Part shown: piece after piece, positions 51,511 through 59,129 of the stretch | How the letters are laid out: the number at the start of each line of letters is the position of its first letter | Numbering within the stretch: position 1 is the stretch's first letter | NCBI GenBank assembly: GCA_017466125.1 | Contig: JAFTUS010000044.1 | Coordinates: forward strand, 1 to 63,517 | Direction: 5' to 3' | Length of the DNA stretch: 63,517 bases | DNA from: Lentisphaeria bacterium | GTDB taxonomy: Bacteria > Verrucomicrobiota > Lentisphaeria > Victivallales > Victivallaceae | Translations under genes and position numbers: made by a program | The notes under the pieces: model-generated | What the model was told of the DNA's origin: nothing | Seen by the model: the letters and a program-made list of their open reading frames with translations, nothing else | The model's database searches: none

Positions 51511-51851
51511 GTGAAAATAAATACAGAGAAATGCTGACAACGGCAGATGTGCCGGATGCACTGGATATGCGCATCCTCGCCGCCGCCCGCATCAGTTCAG
51601 CGAAACGCAGACACCGCCGGTTCGTCTTCTTCCGGCTCGTGCCTGCCGCCGGGATCGCCGCCGCATTTGCGATCGGCTTCGGCATTATGTTTTCTCCGGC
51701 AAAACAGGAGTTCAAGACAAAGTCCCCCTCCGGTGAACTGCTGGCAATGAACGATTGGAGCGAACTGGATCAACTCAACTTCAATCTCTCTTTTGAACTG
51801 GACAGCGGCATCACCGCTCTGGCTGATAATTCCATAGCAAAGGGGTTTTGA
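51507..51851 (+). CDS. Putative anti-sigma factor, single membrane span
   Basis: 114 residues. A 35-residue cytosolic part (ending SSAKRRHRR) precedes one span (VFFRLVPAAGIAAAFAIGFGIMF) and a 55-residue periplasmic tail. There is no zinc HxxxCxxC motif of ZAS anti-sigma factors, so the role is inferred from gene order and topology. Coupled by ATGA to the sigma gene. Confidence 0.6.
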   Translation: MSENKYREMLTTADVPDALDMRILAAARISSAKRRHRRFVFFRLVPAAGIAAAFAIGFGIMFSPAKQEFKTKSPSGELLAMNDWSELDQLNFNLSFELDSGITALADNSIAKGF

Positions 51852-51852
51852 G

Positions 51853-52416
51853 ATGAAAAAATTTCTGACTTTACTGATGTTGATCACTCTGTCGGGCGTT
51901 TTTGCAGAAACGCCCCCCGCCGCAACGGGCAATCAGCCCCCTCCCCCGCCCCCGCACAGCGGAAAAAGTTCCAGACGCGAAGCCGCTATGGCATGGCGGG
52001 CTTTTGCCAGACTTTCACAGGAAGAACGGCAGAAACTGATGCTTCTGCAGCGCACCCGCCCGGAAGAGTTCCGTAAAAAATTGAAAGAACTTTCCGCAAA
52101 GGCACACGCCGAAGAACAGGCAAAGCGGCTCGCGCTGCGAAAACTGGTCAACGAATACCGTTCATGCAGCGACAACGCCCGCAAAGAACTTTTGAAAGCA
52201 GAAATCGAAAAGAGTATGCGCGAAGATTACATGACCCGCTTACAGGAGTTCCGGCGGCATCTGGAGGAGATGAAACGGCGTACCGCCAAAATGGAAACGG
52301 AACTGAACAAGCGTGCCGAAAAAGCCGATGAAGCGATACAGGCCCGTTTGCAGATGGTTCTCGACGGCGGAGACCCGTTCCCGCCGCCCCGGCGGAGGCT
52401 TAACCGCGGAAAATGA
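51853..52416 (+). CDS. Periplasmic Pro-rich coiled-coil protein (CpxP/DUF3106-like)
   Basis: 187 residues with a signal peptide ending VFAE near 19 and a Pro-rich stretch QPPPPPPHSG. The rest is charged helix: LSQEERQKLMLLQRTRPEEFRKKLKEL recalls DUF3106 and CpxP/CnrX-type sensors. It starts 1 base after the membrane gene, completing a sigma/anti-sigma/periplasmic set, and could report envelope state. Its 3' end overlaps the convergent DUF486 gene by 17 bases. Confidence 0.6.
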   Translation: MKKFLTLLMLITLSGVFAETPPAATGNQPPPPPPHSGKSSRREAAMAWRAFARLSQEERQKLMLLQRTRPEEFRKKLKELSAKAHAEEQAKRLALRKLVNEYRSCSDNARKELLKAEIEKSMREDYMTRLQEFRRHLEEMKRRTAKMETELNKRAEKADEAIQARLQMVLDGGDPFPPPRRRLNRGK

Positions 52417-52753
52417 AGAATACCGCTCCGGCAATGCACAGAGCCGCATAAAGATAATTGATCGACACCGGCTCTTTCATATAGAAAATAGAGAAAGGAA
52501 CAAAAATACTCAAAGCAATCGCTTCCTGAAGGATCTTCAACTGACCGATCGTCAGAGCCGTATGACCGATGCGGTTGGCAGGAACTTGCAGAAGATACTC
52601 AAACAATGCGATCCCCCAACTGGCGAGCGCGGCGATATACCATGCACGGTTGTTGAGATTTTTCAAATGTCCGTACCAGGCGAACGTCATAAAAACGTTG
52701 GAAAGAACCAGCAGACCGATCGCCTGAAAAGCCGGATTGAGATGCGAAACCAT
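52400..52753 (-). CDS. DMT-type small membrane protein (DUF486)
   Basis: 117 residues from the ATG at 52753 (AGAGG upstream). Four spans: AIGLLVLSNVFMTFAWYGHLK, WYIAALASWGIALFEYLLQVPANRIGH, LKILQEAIALSIFVPFSIFYM and LYAALCIAGAVFFIF. PANRIGH and FAWYGHLK are DUF486 hallmarks. Function unknown, possibly a drug/metabolite-transporter relative. Confidence 0.85.
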   Translation of the reverse strand: MVSHLNPAFQAIGLLVLSNVFMTFAWYGHLKNLNNRAWYIAALASWGIALFEYLLQVPANRIGHTALTIGQLKILQEAIALSIFVPFSIFYMKEPVSINYLYAALCIAGAVFFIFRG

Positions 52754-52897
52754 AAAAAATTGCCTCTTTTTTGAATTATGATTATAAAAAAATATCATTG
52801 GGACTGTTAATTATCCCGTTCGTGATATATATTAATAGATACCGTAAAAATAATTTTGCAAGAAAAAAACTGAATTTCAGAAAGGGAAAATAGAAAA

Positions 52898-53650
52898 ATG
52901 TCCGCAGCAGATATACTTTTGGCAGGCGAAAGCAATGTCGGATTGCGCCGCCGTCATAATGAGGACAATTTCTGCTACGACCTTTCCCCCGCCCGCAAAA
53001 CAGCACTCGCAGTTGTCGCTGACGGCGTGGGCGGTTACTCCAACGGCCGCATGGCAAGTTTGATCACCTGCCGGGATCTGTTGCGGAAATATCAGCAGAC
53101 CGCCGATGAAGAGTTGATAAAAAACGGCGAAGCATTCCTGCGGAATACCGTCGTGGCGATCAATGAGAAAATCTTTTCAAGAAACCGCTTTGAACAGCAG
53201 CCGCGCCCCATGTGTACAACCGTGGTGACCGCTCTCTTTCTGCCGGAAAAACTGGTACTGCTCAATGCCGGAGACAGCCGCTGTTACGAATTGCGGCAGG
53301 ATGGCAGTTTCTACCAGCTGACCCACGACCACACCCTCTGGAACGTCTACCGCCGCCGCAAGAACAACGGCCAGTACTCCAAACCGAAACTCTACGAGAT
53401 CGTCGTAAGAGCATTGGGTCCGCGGCAGTTGTTGAGAACCGAAACCCATATCCTGCCCCGCCGCCCCGGCAGCCGCTACATCCTCTGTTCCGACGGTGTC
53501 AATCACATGATCGATGACGATGTGATCGCCGATTGCATCAAACAGGCAACCTCACCCCATGACGCTGTGGATCGTCTGATGCGGATCACGTTACGCAAAG
53601 GCGGGCATGACAATATTACCATTATCGCCGCTTTTGAAAAGGAGAAATAA
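52898..53650 (+). CDS. PP2C-type Ser/Thr protein phosphatase
   Basis: 250 residues. All PP2C motifs are seen: RRRHNEDNF, VADGVGGYSNG, LNAGDSRCYELR, CSDGVNHMIDDD and GGHDNITIIAAF, carrying the metal-binding aspartates. It removes phosphate from Ser/Thr, opposing an unlinked kinase, and may act with the FHA protein at 46 kb. A TATATT lies at 52826-52831, but the -35 is unclear. Followed 2 bases later by an ABC ATPase. Confidence 0.92.
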   Translation: MSAADILLAGESNVGLRRRHNEDNFCYDLSPARKTALAVVADGVGGYSNGRMASLITCRDLLRKYQQTADEELIKNGEAFLRNTVVAINEKIFSRNRFEQQPRPMCTTVVTALFLPEKLVLLNAGDSRCYELRQDGSFYQLTHDHTLWNVYRRRKNNGQYSKPKLYEIVVRALGPRQLLRTETHILPRRPGSRYILCSDGVNHMIDDDVIADCIKQATSPHDAVDRLMRITLRKGGHDNITIIAAFEKEK

Positions 53651-53652
53651 AA

Positions 53653-54615
53653 ATGGCACTTCTGGAAGTCGAAGATCTGAAAGTTTATTATCCTGTAAAA
53701 AGCGGTCTGTTTTCCCCCAAACGCTATCTGAAAGCCGTTGACGGTGTTTCTTTTTCTCTCAATGAAGGCGAAACGCTCAGTCTGGTCGGAGAGTCCGGCT
53801 GCGGCAAAAGTACGCTCGGCAGAGCATTGGTGCAACTGGAAAAACCTTTTTCGGGGCGCATCCTTATCGACGGAAAAGATCTCCGTTCCCTCCGGGGGAA
53901 AGCCCTGCGGGAGGCGCGCCGGGACTTTCAGATGATCTTTCAGGACCCCTACGGATCACTCAATCCGCGTTTGAGTATTTTTTCCACTCTCGATGAAGTC
54001 CTTTCGCTCCGCTACAAAGAACCGGAAAGGAAACGGCGTTCCAGAGCAGAAACGCTGCTGGAAGAGGTCGGCTTCAACCCCTCTTTCCTCGACCGCTACC
54101 CTCATGAATTTTCGGGCGGTCAGCGGCAGCGCATCGGCATTGCCCGCGCTCTGGCGGCAGAACCCCGTTTTATCGTTGCCGATGAACCGGTCTCCGCGCT
54201 GGATGTCAGCGTTCAGGCGTCGATCATCAATCTGCTTGCCGATATTCAGAAACGCACCGGAACAGCCTTCCTTTTTATCGCCCACGACCTTGCCGTTGTG
54301 GAGCATATCTCCCAACGGATCATGGTCATGTATCTGGGGCATATCGTCGAAAGCGGTCCCGCAAGTGAACTGGTGCAATACCCGTTCCACCCCTACACGC
54401 AGGCGTTGGTCTCTGCGGTTCCCCAAATCGATCAGAACGGCAATAAGCGGATCATTCTCAACGGGGATGTCCCCTCCCCGCTGGAACCGCCGCAGGGATG
54501 TCCCTTCCACCCCCGCTGTATTTTCGCACAGCAGGAGTGCCGGGAAAACAATCCTGTACTTAATGCATTGACTGCCAATGCAAACCGTCAGTGCGCATGC
54601 TTTAAGATAAAATAA
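53653..54615 (+). CDS. Oligopeptide/dipeptide ABC ATPase (OppF/DppF type)
   Basis: 320 residues. NBD: GESGCGKSTLGRALVQLE, FSGGQRQRIGIARAL, VADEPVSALDVSVQASI and switch histidine in IAHDL. The C-terminal oligopeptide-specific extension with PLEPPQGCPFHPRC and a cysteine cluster (about 275-317) is present and likely binds an iron-sulfur or metal centre. No OppBCD or binding protein is adjacent, so it is an orphan ATPase. Confidence 0.9.
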   Translation: MALLEVEDLKVYYPVKSGLFSPKRYLKAVDGVSFSLNEGETLSLVGESGCGKSTLGRALVQLEKPFSGRILIDGKDLRSLRGKALREARRDFQMIFQDPYGSLNPRLSIFSTLDEVLSLRYKEPERKRRSRAETLLEEVGFNPSFLDRYPHEFSGGQRQRIGIARALAAEPRFIVADEPVSALDVSVQASIINLLADIQKRTGTAFLFIAHDLAVVEHISQRIMVMYLGHIVESGPASELVQYPFHPYTQALVSAVPQIDQNGNKRIILNGDVPSPLEPPQGCPFHPRCIFAQQECRENNPVLNALTANANRQCACFKIK

Positions 54616-54663
54616 GTATTTATGTTTTCTTAAATAAAAAACCGGTTTATACCATTTTTCTGC

Positions 54664-54692
54664 TTGAATTATTCAATCACCCGTGCTATATT
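54664..54692 (+). promoter_or_regulatory. Promoter of mutM
   Basis: TTGAAT (54664-54669), 17 bp, TATATT (54687-54692), 22 bases before the ATG. Confidence 0.65.
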
Positions 54693-54713
54693 GATAAAAA
54701 AGGAACTTTTATC

Positions 54714-55541
54714 ATGCCGGAATTACCAGAAGCGGAAACAATCAGAAAAGCGTTGGAACAAATCCTGCCGGGCCGGAGAATTGAAAACGTGGAAGTTTTT
54801 TCTCCTGCCATGCGGGAACCTTTGACGCCGCTCCTTTCAGCCGGACTTCCCGGCAGAACATTTACCGGCATCCGGCGGCGGGGACGCTATCTGCTCGCCG
54901 ATCTCGATGACGGCCGCGCCGCATTGATGCACTTCGGCATGTCCGGCGTTGTGCGCGTGGAAGAGACCGGCAAATATCCGCGCCGGAAACATGAACACCT
55001 CTTTCTGCACCTCAGCGGCGGCTTGACTTACAAGTTTGAGTGTACCCGCCGTTTCAGCATATTCAAAATCTGCACCCCGACAGGCAGAGAACGCATACCG
55101 CAGGAATTGGCGCATCTGGGAACAGAACCGCTCTCTGATGCTTTTTGCGGAAAAATGCTCTTCGCCCTTTCCCGCGACCGGAAAACTCCGGTCAAAAACT
55201 TTATCATGGACAACCGTATCGTGACCGGGATCGGCAATATCTATGCGACCGAAACACTTTATGCCGCCCGCATCTCCCCCCAACGGTGCGCCGGAACGCT
55301 TACAGAAAAAGAGTGCGCCCGCATCACCGGTGAAGCCAAAACCATTCTTCAGCGCGCCATCGAAGCGGGGGGCAGTTCCATATCGGACTTTCTGCACGTT
55401 GACGGTACGGAGGGAAAGTTCGCGCAGGAACTTTCGGCTTACGGAAAATGCGGCACCCCGTGTCCCCGCTGCGGAGAAATATTTTCGACGGTAAAAATCG
55501 GCGGCAGAAGTTCCTGCTTCTGCCCCGGATGTCAAAAATGA
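54714..55541 (+). CDS. mutM: Formamidopyrimidine-DNA glycosylase
   Basis: 275 residues starting MPELPEAETIRKAL: Pro2 (the nucleophile once Met is removed) and Glu3 are present. HFGMSGVVRVEE, DNRIVTGIGNIYATETLYAARI and the C-terminal zinc finger CPRCG with CFCPGCQ follow. It excises 8-oxoguanine. The DNA-contact lysine of the family (Lys57 of E. coli, in a RRxKYLL context) appears as Arg here (RRRGRYLL). AAGGAAC precedes the ATG. Leads an operon with a lipoprotein and lexA. Confidence 0.93.
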   Translation: MPELPEAETIRKALEQILPGRRIENVEVFSPAMREPLTPLLSAGLPGRTFTGIRRRGRYLLADLDDGRAALMHFGMSGVVRVEETGKYPRRKHEHLFLHLSGGLTYKFECTRRFSIFKICTPTGRERIPQELAHLGTEPLSDAFCGKMLFALSRDRKTPVKNFIMDNRIVTGIGNIYATETLYAARISPQRCAGTLTEKECARITGEAKTILQRAIEAGGSSISDFLHVDGTEGKFAQELSAYGKCGTPCPRCGEIFSTVKIGGRSSCFCPGCQK

Positions 55542-55555
55542 GGAGAAACGTAATT

Positions 55556-56026
55556 ATGAAAAAAACACTGTTTTTAATGGCGGCGGCTGTCGTTATACTT
55601 GTCAGCGGCTGTACCTCTGTATCCCACTCCCCTGCCCCCAAGCCCGTTCTGCCGCAAATCGACTTGCAGCCGGCACATGCCGCAGCGGACAAGTTTACGG
55701 CACAATTCCTGTCTGCACTTGCAGACAATAACTGCAAAGAGATAAACACGGCTCTTTTGACGGATACCGTTGCAAAAAACATGACGCAGGACTCTTTCAG
55801 CAAGTACAGCAGCGGCATCGGAAAACATCTCGGCAAAGTGGTCAAATCGGTTTACGTCTGCGATTTGAATAATCCGCTTTACCGCTCTTTCATCTGGAAA
55901 CTCTCCTTTGAACGCAAAACCGCCGCCCCGGAGAGTAAAATCATTGCCGCAGATGTTCTGTTTCAGGTACAAGTCGTCAAAGTTGACGATCAGTATAAAA
56001 TATTAAACTTCATTATTACCCGTTAA
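55556..56026 (+). CDS. Small lipoprotein, function unknown
   Basis: 156 residues from the ATG at 55556 (GAGGAG upstream). The leader ends VSGC, a lipobox. The mature part, AADKFTAQFLSALADNNCKEINTALL, recalls DUF3887-like cystatin folds that bind at the envelope, but the match is weak. It lies between mutM and lexA. Confidence 0.65.
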   Translation: MKKTLFLMAAAVVILVSGCTSVSHSPAPKPVLPQIDLQPAHAAADKFTAQFLSALADNNCKEINTALLTDTVAKNMTQDSFSKYSSGIGKHLGKVVKSVYVCDLNNPLYRSFIWKLSFERKTAAPESKIIAADVLFQVQVVKVDDQYKILNFIITR

Positions 56027-56042
56027 ACGGAAGGATCTTACC

Positions 56043-56672
56043 ATGAAAACGCTTACCGAAAAGCAGAAAAATATCCTCGAATTTATCGAAGAGTTTCTCG
56101 ACAGAGAGGGAATGGCACCGACAGTCTACGAGATCGCAGACCGTTTCGACATCAAAACCAGCACCGTTTTCGCCCATTTGCGCGCATTGCAGCGGAAAAA
56201 ACAGTTGTCCCGCACCTCCAAAGCACGCAGTATCAGTCTTTCCGGACGGAAGAAAGTCGGGGTGCATCTGCCCCGCGGCCTTTTTGCCATTCCGCTTCTG
56301 GGACGGGTCAATGCCGGAGCCCCCGCCGAAAGCATCGAATACAAGGAACGGGATATTTATATCAGCACACTCCCCAAAGGGTGTTCCCCGGAAGATATGT
56401 TCGCTCTGCGGGTCCATGGGGAAAGCATGCGCGATCTCGGCATCTATGACGGCGACATCGTTATTGTTGCTCAAACGCAGACAGCCCCCAAAAACGGCGA
56501 TATCGTTGTGGCTTTGATCCAGGGGAATGAGGTCACTGTGAAGAGTTTCTACGCCCCCAAAGCGGGAACGGTCGAACTGCACCCTGCCAATGCGGATTTC
56601 AAGATCCAGACTTATCCGGCAGAAGAAGTTGCCATTCAGGGCAAAGTAGTCGCTCTTCAGCGCGCCTATTGA
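56043..56672 (+). CDS. lexA: SOS repressor LexA
   Basis: 209 residues. The N-terminal winged helix has TEKQKNILEFIEEF and APTVYEIADRFDIKTSTVFAHLRALQRK. The self-cleavage site is Ala91-Gly92 in GRVNAGAPAE; the catalytic pair is Ser128 in HGESM and Lys167 in VTVKSF. It represses DNA-damage genes until RecA triggers cleavage. I find no clear SOS box immediately upstream. It is last in the mutM transcript. Confidence 0.96.
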   Translation: MKTLTEKQKNILEFIEEFLDREGMAPTVYEIADRFDIKTSTVFAHLRALQRKKQLSRTSKARSISLSGRKKVGVHLPRGLFAIPLLGRVNAGAPAESIEYKERDIYISTLPKGCSPEDMFALRVHGESMRDLGIYDGDIVIVAQTQTAPKNGDIVVALIQGNEVTVKSFYAPKAGTVELHPANADFKIQTYPAEEVAIQGKVVALQRAY

Positions 56673-56699
56673 TTTTCCCTGTGGTTCAAGCGGCGGAAG

Positions 56700-57740
56700 T
56701 TACAGCCAGTCGGGACACCCTTTGAGGCGTACTTCTGCCGCTTTCCAGCGGCGTCCCGCATTCTGCTGACGGCGCAGAGACTGGAAACACTCTTTCGCCA
56801 TTTCAGAAATCGGCTGGATCACACAACGGCTGCGGGGAAGAACTTCATCCTCCGGAATGGAGATCATATAATAACATCCCTGCCCGCCAACGGCGTTACA
56901 GACGGAACGGGCAACGAACTGGTTCACACAGAAAAAAGCCGTTTTATCCGGTTCCGGAACAGCCTGATAAACGGTGCGGCACTCTTCGGCGGCCCCATCG
57001 GCAAGCATTTTCTTCCAGGGTAAAGTATGAATTGAAAATTCCAGTTTACGCTCCCGGCAGAAGTTCTCAAAAACGTTTTCCCGTTCCAGATTACTGTCTG
57101 CCCGGAGGTCGGCAGTATTCAGAAAAGCAAATTTCCGAAATCCGTCCTGCAATGCTTTTTCCAGCAGAGACTCCACAGCATGACGATTATCCAGACTGAC
57201 GAAATCAGCCACTTCCCCGGGATTTACAAGGTCGAAAAAGACCAGATTGATCCCCAGCAGACGCAAGCGGCGGAAAATCTGCATATCGACTTCGTGATCG
57301 CCGCACCAGACGACCAGATTACGCACGCCGTGCAGAACCATATCCATAGCCGCCAGTTCCAGTTCCCTGCCGCTGGCAAACGGCGGAGCCAGAACGATCA
57401 ATGCTTTTTCCGCCGCCGCCTCATCATTGAGACACGCCAGAAAACGGTTTGAAAAAGTTTGCTGAAGCGGCAGCAAAGCCCCGACCATACTGATCGGCTC
57501 AGCAGTGGCGAAAAGACGGTCGTTGACCACGGTATTGCAGCGTCTGTTCCGGATCAGGATCCCTTTTTCTTCCAACTTGGCATAGGCACGGCGCACCGTG
57601 ACCCGGCTCACCTGAAAACGTTTTACCGACTCAAGTTCGCTCGGGAAAGTCCCGCCCGGAGTATGAATTCCAAGCATGATTTCCCGCATCAGAGTTTCTT
57701 CCAACTCTGTGGTCAGATTTTTCTTTATTTTCCCTGTCAT
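56700..57740 (-). CDS. GntR-type regulator with LacI-like sensor domain
   Basis: 346 residues from the ATG at 57740, the start with a site (GGGAA) after the promoter; earlier in-frame codons lie in the promoter. Winged helix: LREIMLGIHTPGGTFPSELESVKRFQVSRVTVRRAYAKLEEKGIL (GntR pattern, PSE and VTVRRAY). The rest is a periplasmic-binding-protein-like domain, as in LacI or AraR, that should sense a sugar. It reads away from the SGNH hydrolase gene and may control it and itself. Confidence 0.85.
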   Translation of the reverse strand: MTGKIKKNLTTELEETLMREIMLGIHTPGGTFPSELESVKRFQVSRVTVRRAYAKLEEKGILIRNRRCNTVVNDRLFATAEPISMVGALLPLQQTFSNRFLACLNDEAAAEKALIVLAPPFASGRELELAAMDMVLHGVRNLVVWCGDHEVDMQIFRRLRLLGINLVFFDLVNPGEVADFVSLDNRHAVESLLEKALQDGFRKFAFLNTADLRADSNLERENVFENFCRERKLEFSIHTLPWKKMLADGAAEECRTVYQAVPEPDKTAFFCVNQFVARSVCNAVGGQGCYYMISIPEDEVLPRSRCVIQPISEMAKECFQSLRRQQNAGRRWKAAEVRLKGCPDWL

Positions 57741-57760
57741 TGAAAATTCCCGTAAAAATT

Positions 57761-57779
57761 TGTCACATATTATATCACA
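57761..57779. promoter_or_regulatory. Candidate operator in the gntR promoter
   Basis: An imperfect 19-bp palindrome (14 matching positions) that also reads as two TCACA words at 57763 and 57775 on either side of the -10 box. Confidence 0.35.
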
Positions 57780-57797
57780 AAAAATCATAAATTTCAA
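57769..57797 (-). promoter_or_regulatory. Promoter of the GntR-type regulator
   Basis: Minus strand TTGAAA (57797-57792), 17 bp, TATAAT (57774-57769): one of the strongest matches in the window. Confidence 0.75.
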
Positions 57798-57837
57798 GTA
57801 TTCTGAAAAATAAATACCGTTTTTTATTCCTTTACAG

Positions 57838-57867
57838 TTGAAAAAAGTCACCGAAAGAGTACATTAT
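57838..57867 (+). promoter_or_regulatory. Promoter of the SGNH hydrolase gene
   Basis: TTGAAA (57838-57843), 18 bp, CATTAT (57862-57867), before a strong CAGGAGG ribosome site. Confidence 0.55.
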
Positions 57868-57892
57868 AACTCAAACATTCCAGGAGGAAAAC

Positions 57893-58966
57893 ATGGCAGA
57901 TATTTCAAAAATCGACAGCAATTTCAAAGCCGTCACGGTCGATGGCCGCGAAACCGTTTATTATGATACAGAAAACGCCCCCTTTGTTTTTGAAGGTCTG
58001 GCGTGGAACACTCCCCCCGATTATTACCGTCTCCCCCGCAGTTTCACCAAAGATGATGTCAACGACGGCGCACTGGGGCTGTCAAACCATACCGCCGGAT
58101 GCTGCGTACGTTTCAAAAGCGACAGCCCGTTTCTTGCGATCCGGGCAAAGTTGGCACACTCTGCTGACATGAACCACATGCCCCGCTGCGGCTCCGCCGG
58201 ATTTGATCTCTACATCCGAAATCAAAACGGTCAATTCGTCTTTACCAAAGTGGTCCAACCCAATCCCGGCGAAGCGGACCTTGAACGGCTGATGCTGCCC
58301 GCCGCCCCCGGAGGAATGAATGAATATCTGCTCAATTATCCGCTTTACGGCGGCGTAAAAAAAGTGGAGATCGGTATGGCTCCCGGTTCCGTCATCGCTG
58401 CTGCGCAGCCTCGTAAAATCGCAAAGCCCATCCTCTTTTACGGTTCCAGCATCACGCAGGGGGGCTGTGCCTCCCGCCCCGGCAACGCCTATACCAGCAT
58501 GCTCTGCCGCAAATTGGATGCTCCGCAGATCAATCTGGGTTTCTCCGGCTCCGGCAGAGGCGAGATCGCCGTTGCAGAAGCCATTGCCGGATTGGATTTG
58601 AGTTGTTTTGTTATGGATTACGACCACAACGCCCCCACGGTGGAACACTTGCAGAACACCCATGAGATTTTCTTCAAAACGATACGGCAGAAAAATCCGC
58701 ATCTGCCCATTCTGCTCCTGTCCGCCTGTGACTTCTACGATGACGGAGACAAACCCGCACGGCGTGAGGTCATCCGTCAAACCTGGCTGAACGCACTTGC
58801 CGCAGGAGACCGGAACGTTGCCTTTATCGACGGCGAACTCCTCTGGGGAAGCGAAGACCGTGACGCCTGTTCCGTAGACGGGTGCCACCCCAACGATCTG
58901 GGCTTTTACCGCATGGCAGAACTCATTCTGCCGGTGCTGAAAAAACTGCTCCACATAACAGAATAA
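57893..58966 (+). CDS. SGNH-family esterase with GxDLY domain
   Basis: 357 residues, no signal peptide. The N-terminal beta-sandwich carries GFDLYIR (the GxDLY motif) near 103-109. The hydrolase domain has the nucleophile in YGSSITQGG, a block-II glycine and a block-III asparagine region (GFSGSGRGE, DHNAPTVE), and the acid/base in DGCHPNDLG. These enzymes deacetylate sugars or polysaccharides. Divergent from a sugar-type regulator, suggesting induced expression. Confidence 0.85.
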   Translation: MADISKIDSNFKAVTVDGRETVYYDTENAPFVFEGLAWNTPPDYYRLPRSFTKDDVNDGALGLSNHTAGCCVRFKSDSPFLAIRAKLAHSADMNHMPRCGSAGFDLYIRNQNGQFVFTKVVQPNPGEADLERLMLPAAPGGMNEYLLNYPLYGGVKKVEIGMAPGSVIAAAQPRKIAKPILFYGSSITQGGCASRPGNAYTSMLCRKLDAPQINLGFSGSGRGEIAVAEAIAGLDLSCFVMDYDHNAPTVEHLQNTHEIFFKTIRQKNPHLPILLLSACDFYDDGDKPARREVIRQTWLNALAAGDRNVAFIDGELLWGSEDRDACSVDGCHPNDLGFYRMAELILPVLKKLLHITE

Positions 58967-58998
58967 AAACGCTCTTTCCGTTTCCTCCGGTGTTTTTT
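58965..58998 (+). terminator. Weak terminator of the SGNH gene
   Basis: AAAAACGC and GTGTTTTT pair (one wobble) over a 17-base loop, with a T run. Low stability; stated with caution. Confidence 0.4.
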
Positions 58999-59031
58999 GC
59001 AGTTTTCTATGGGTTATATCGCGTATATTGC

Positions 59032-59060
59032 TTGACTTTTGGGGCAAATGGGTATATATT
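59032..59060 (+). promoter_or_regulatory. Promoter of the RND efflux operon
   Basis: TTGACT (59032-59037), 17 bp, TATATT (59055-59060); close to the sigma-70 ideal. Confidence 0.8.
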
Positions 59061-59129
59061 GTTAGGAAAACAAAACTATTTTAAAAAAATAACTAAATCA
59101 ATATAACCAAACAGGAGTCAAAAGTAATT

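Noticed and set aside
54638..54647. AAACCGGTTT palindrome as terminator or operator after the OppF-type gene
   Set aside because: Only 10 bases, no T run and no loop of useful size; could occur by chance.
59013..59030. ATAT-CGCG-type dyad as a TetR operator for the RND operon
   Set aside because: The arms are four bases and A+T-only, and no regulator gene is adjacent.
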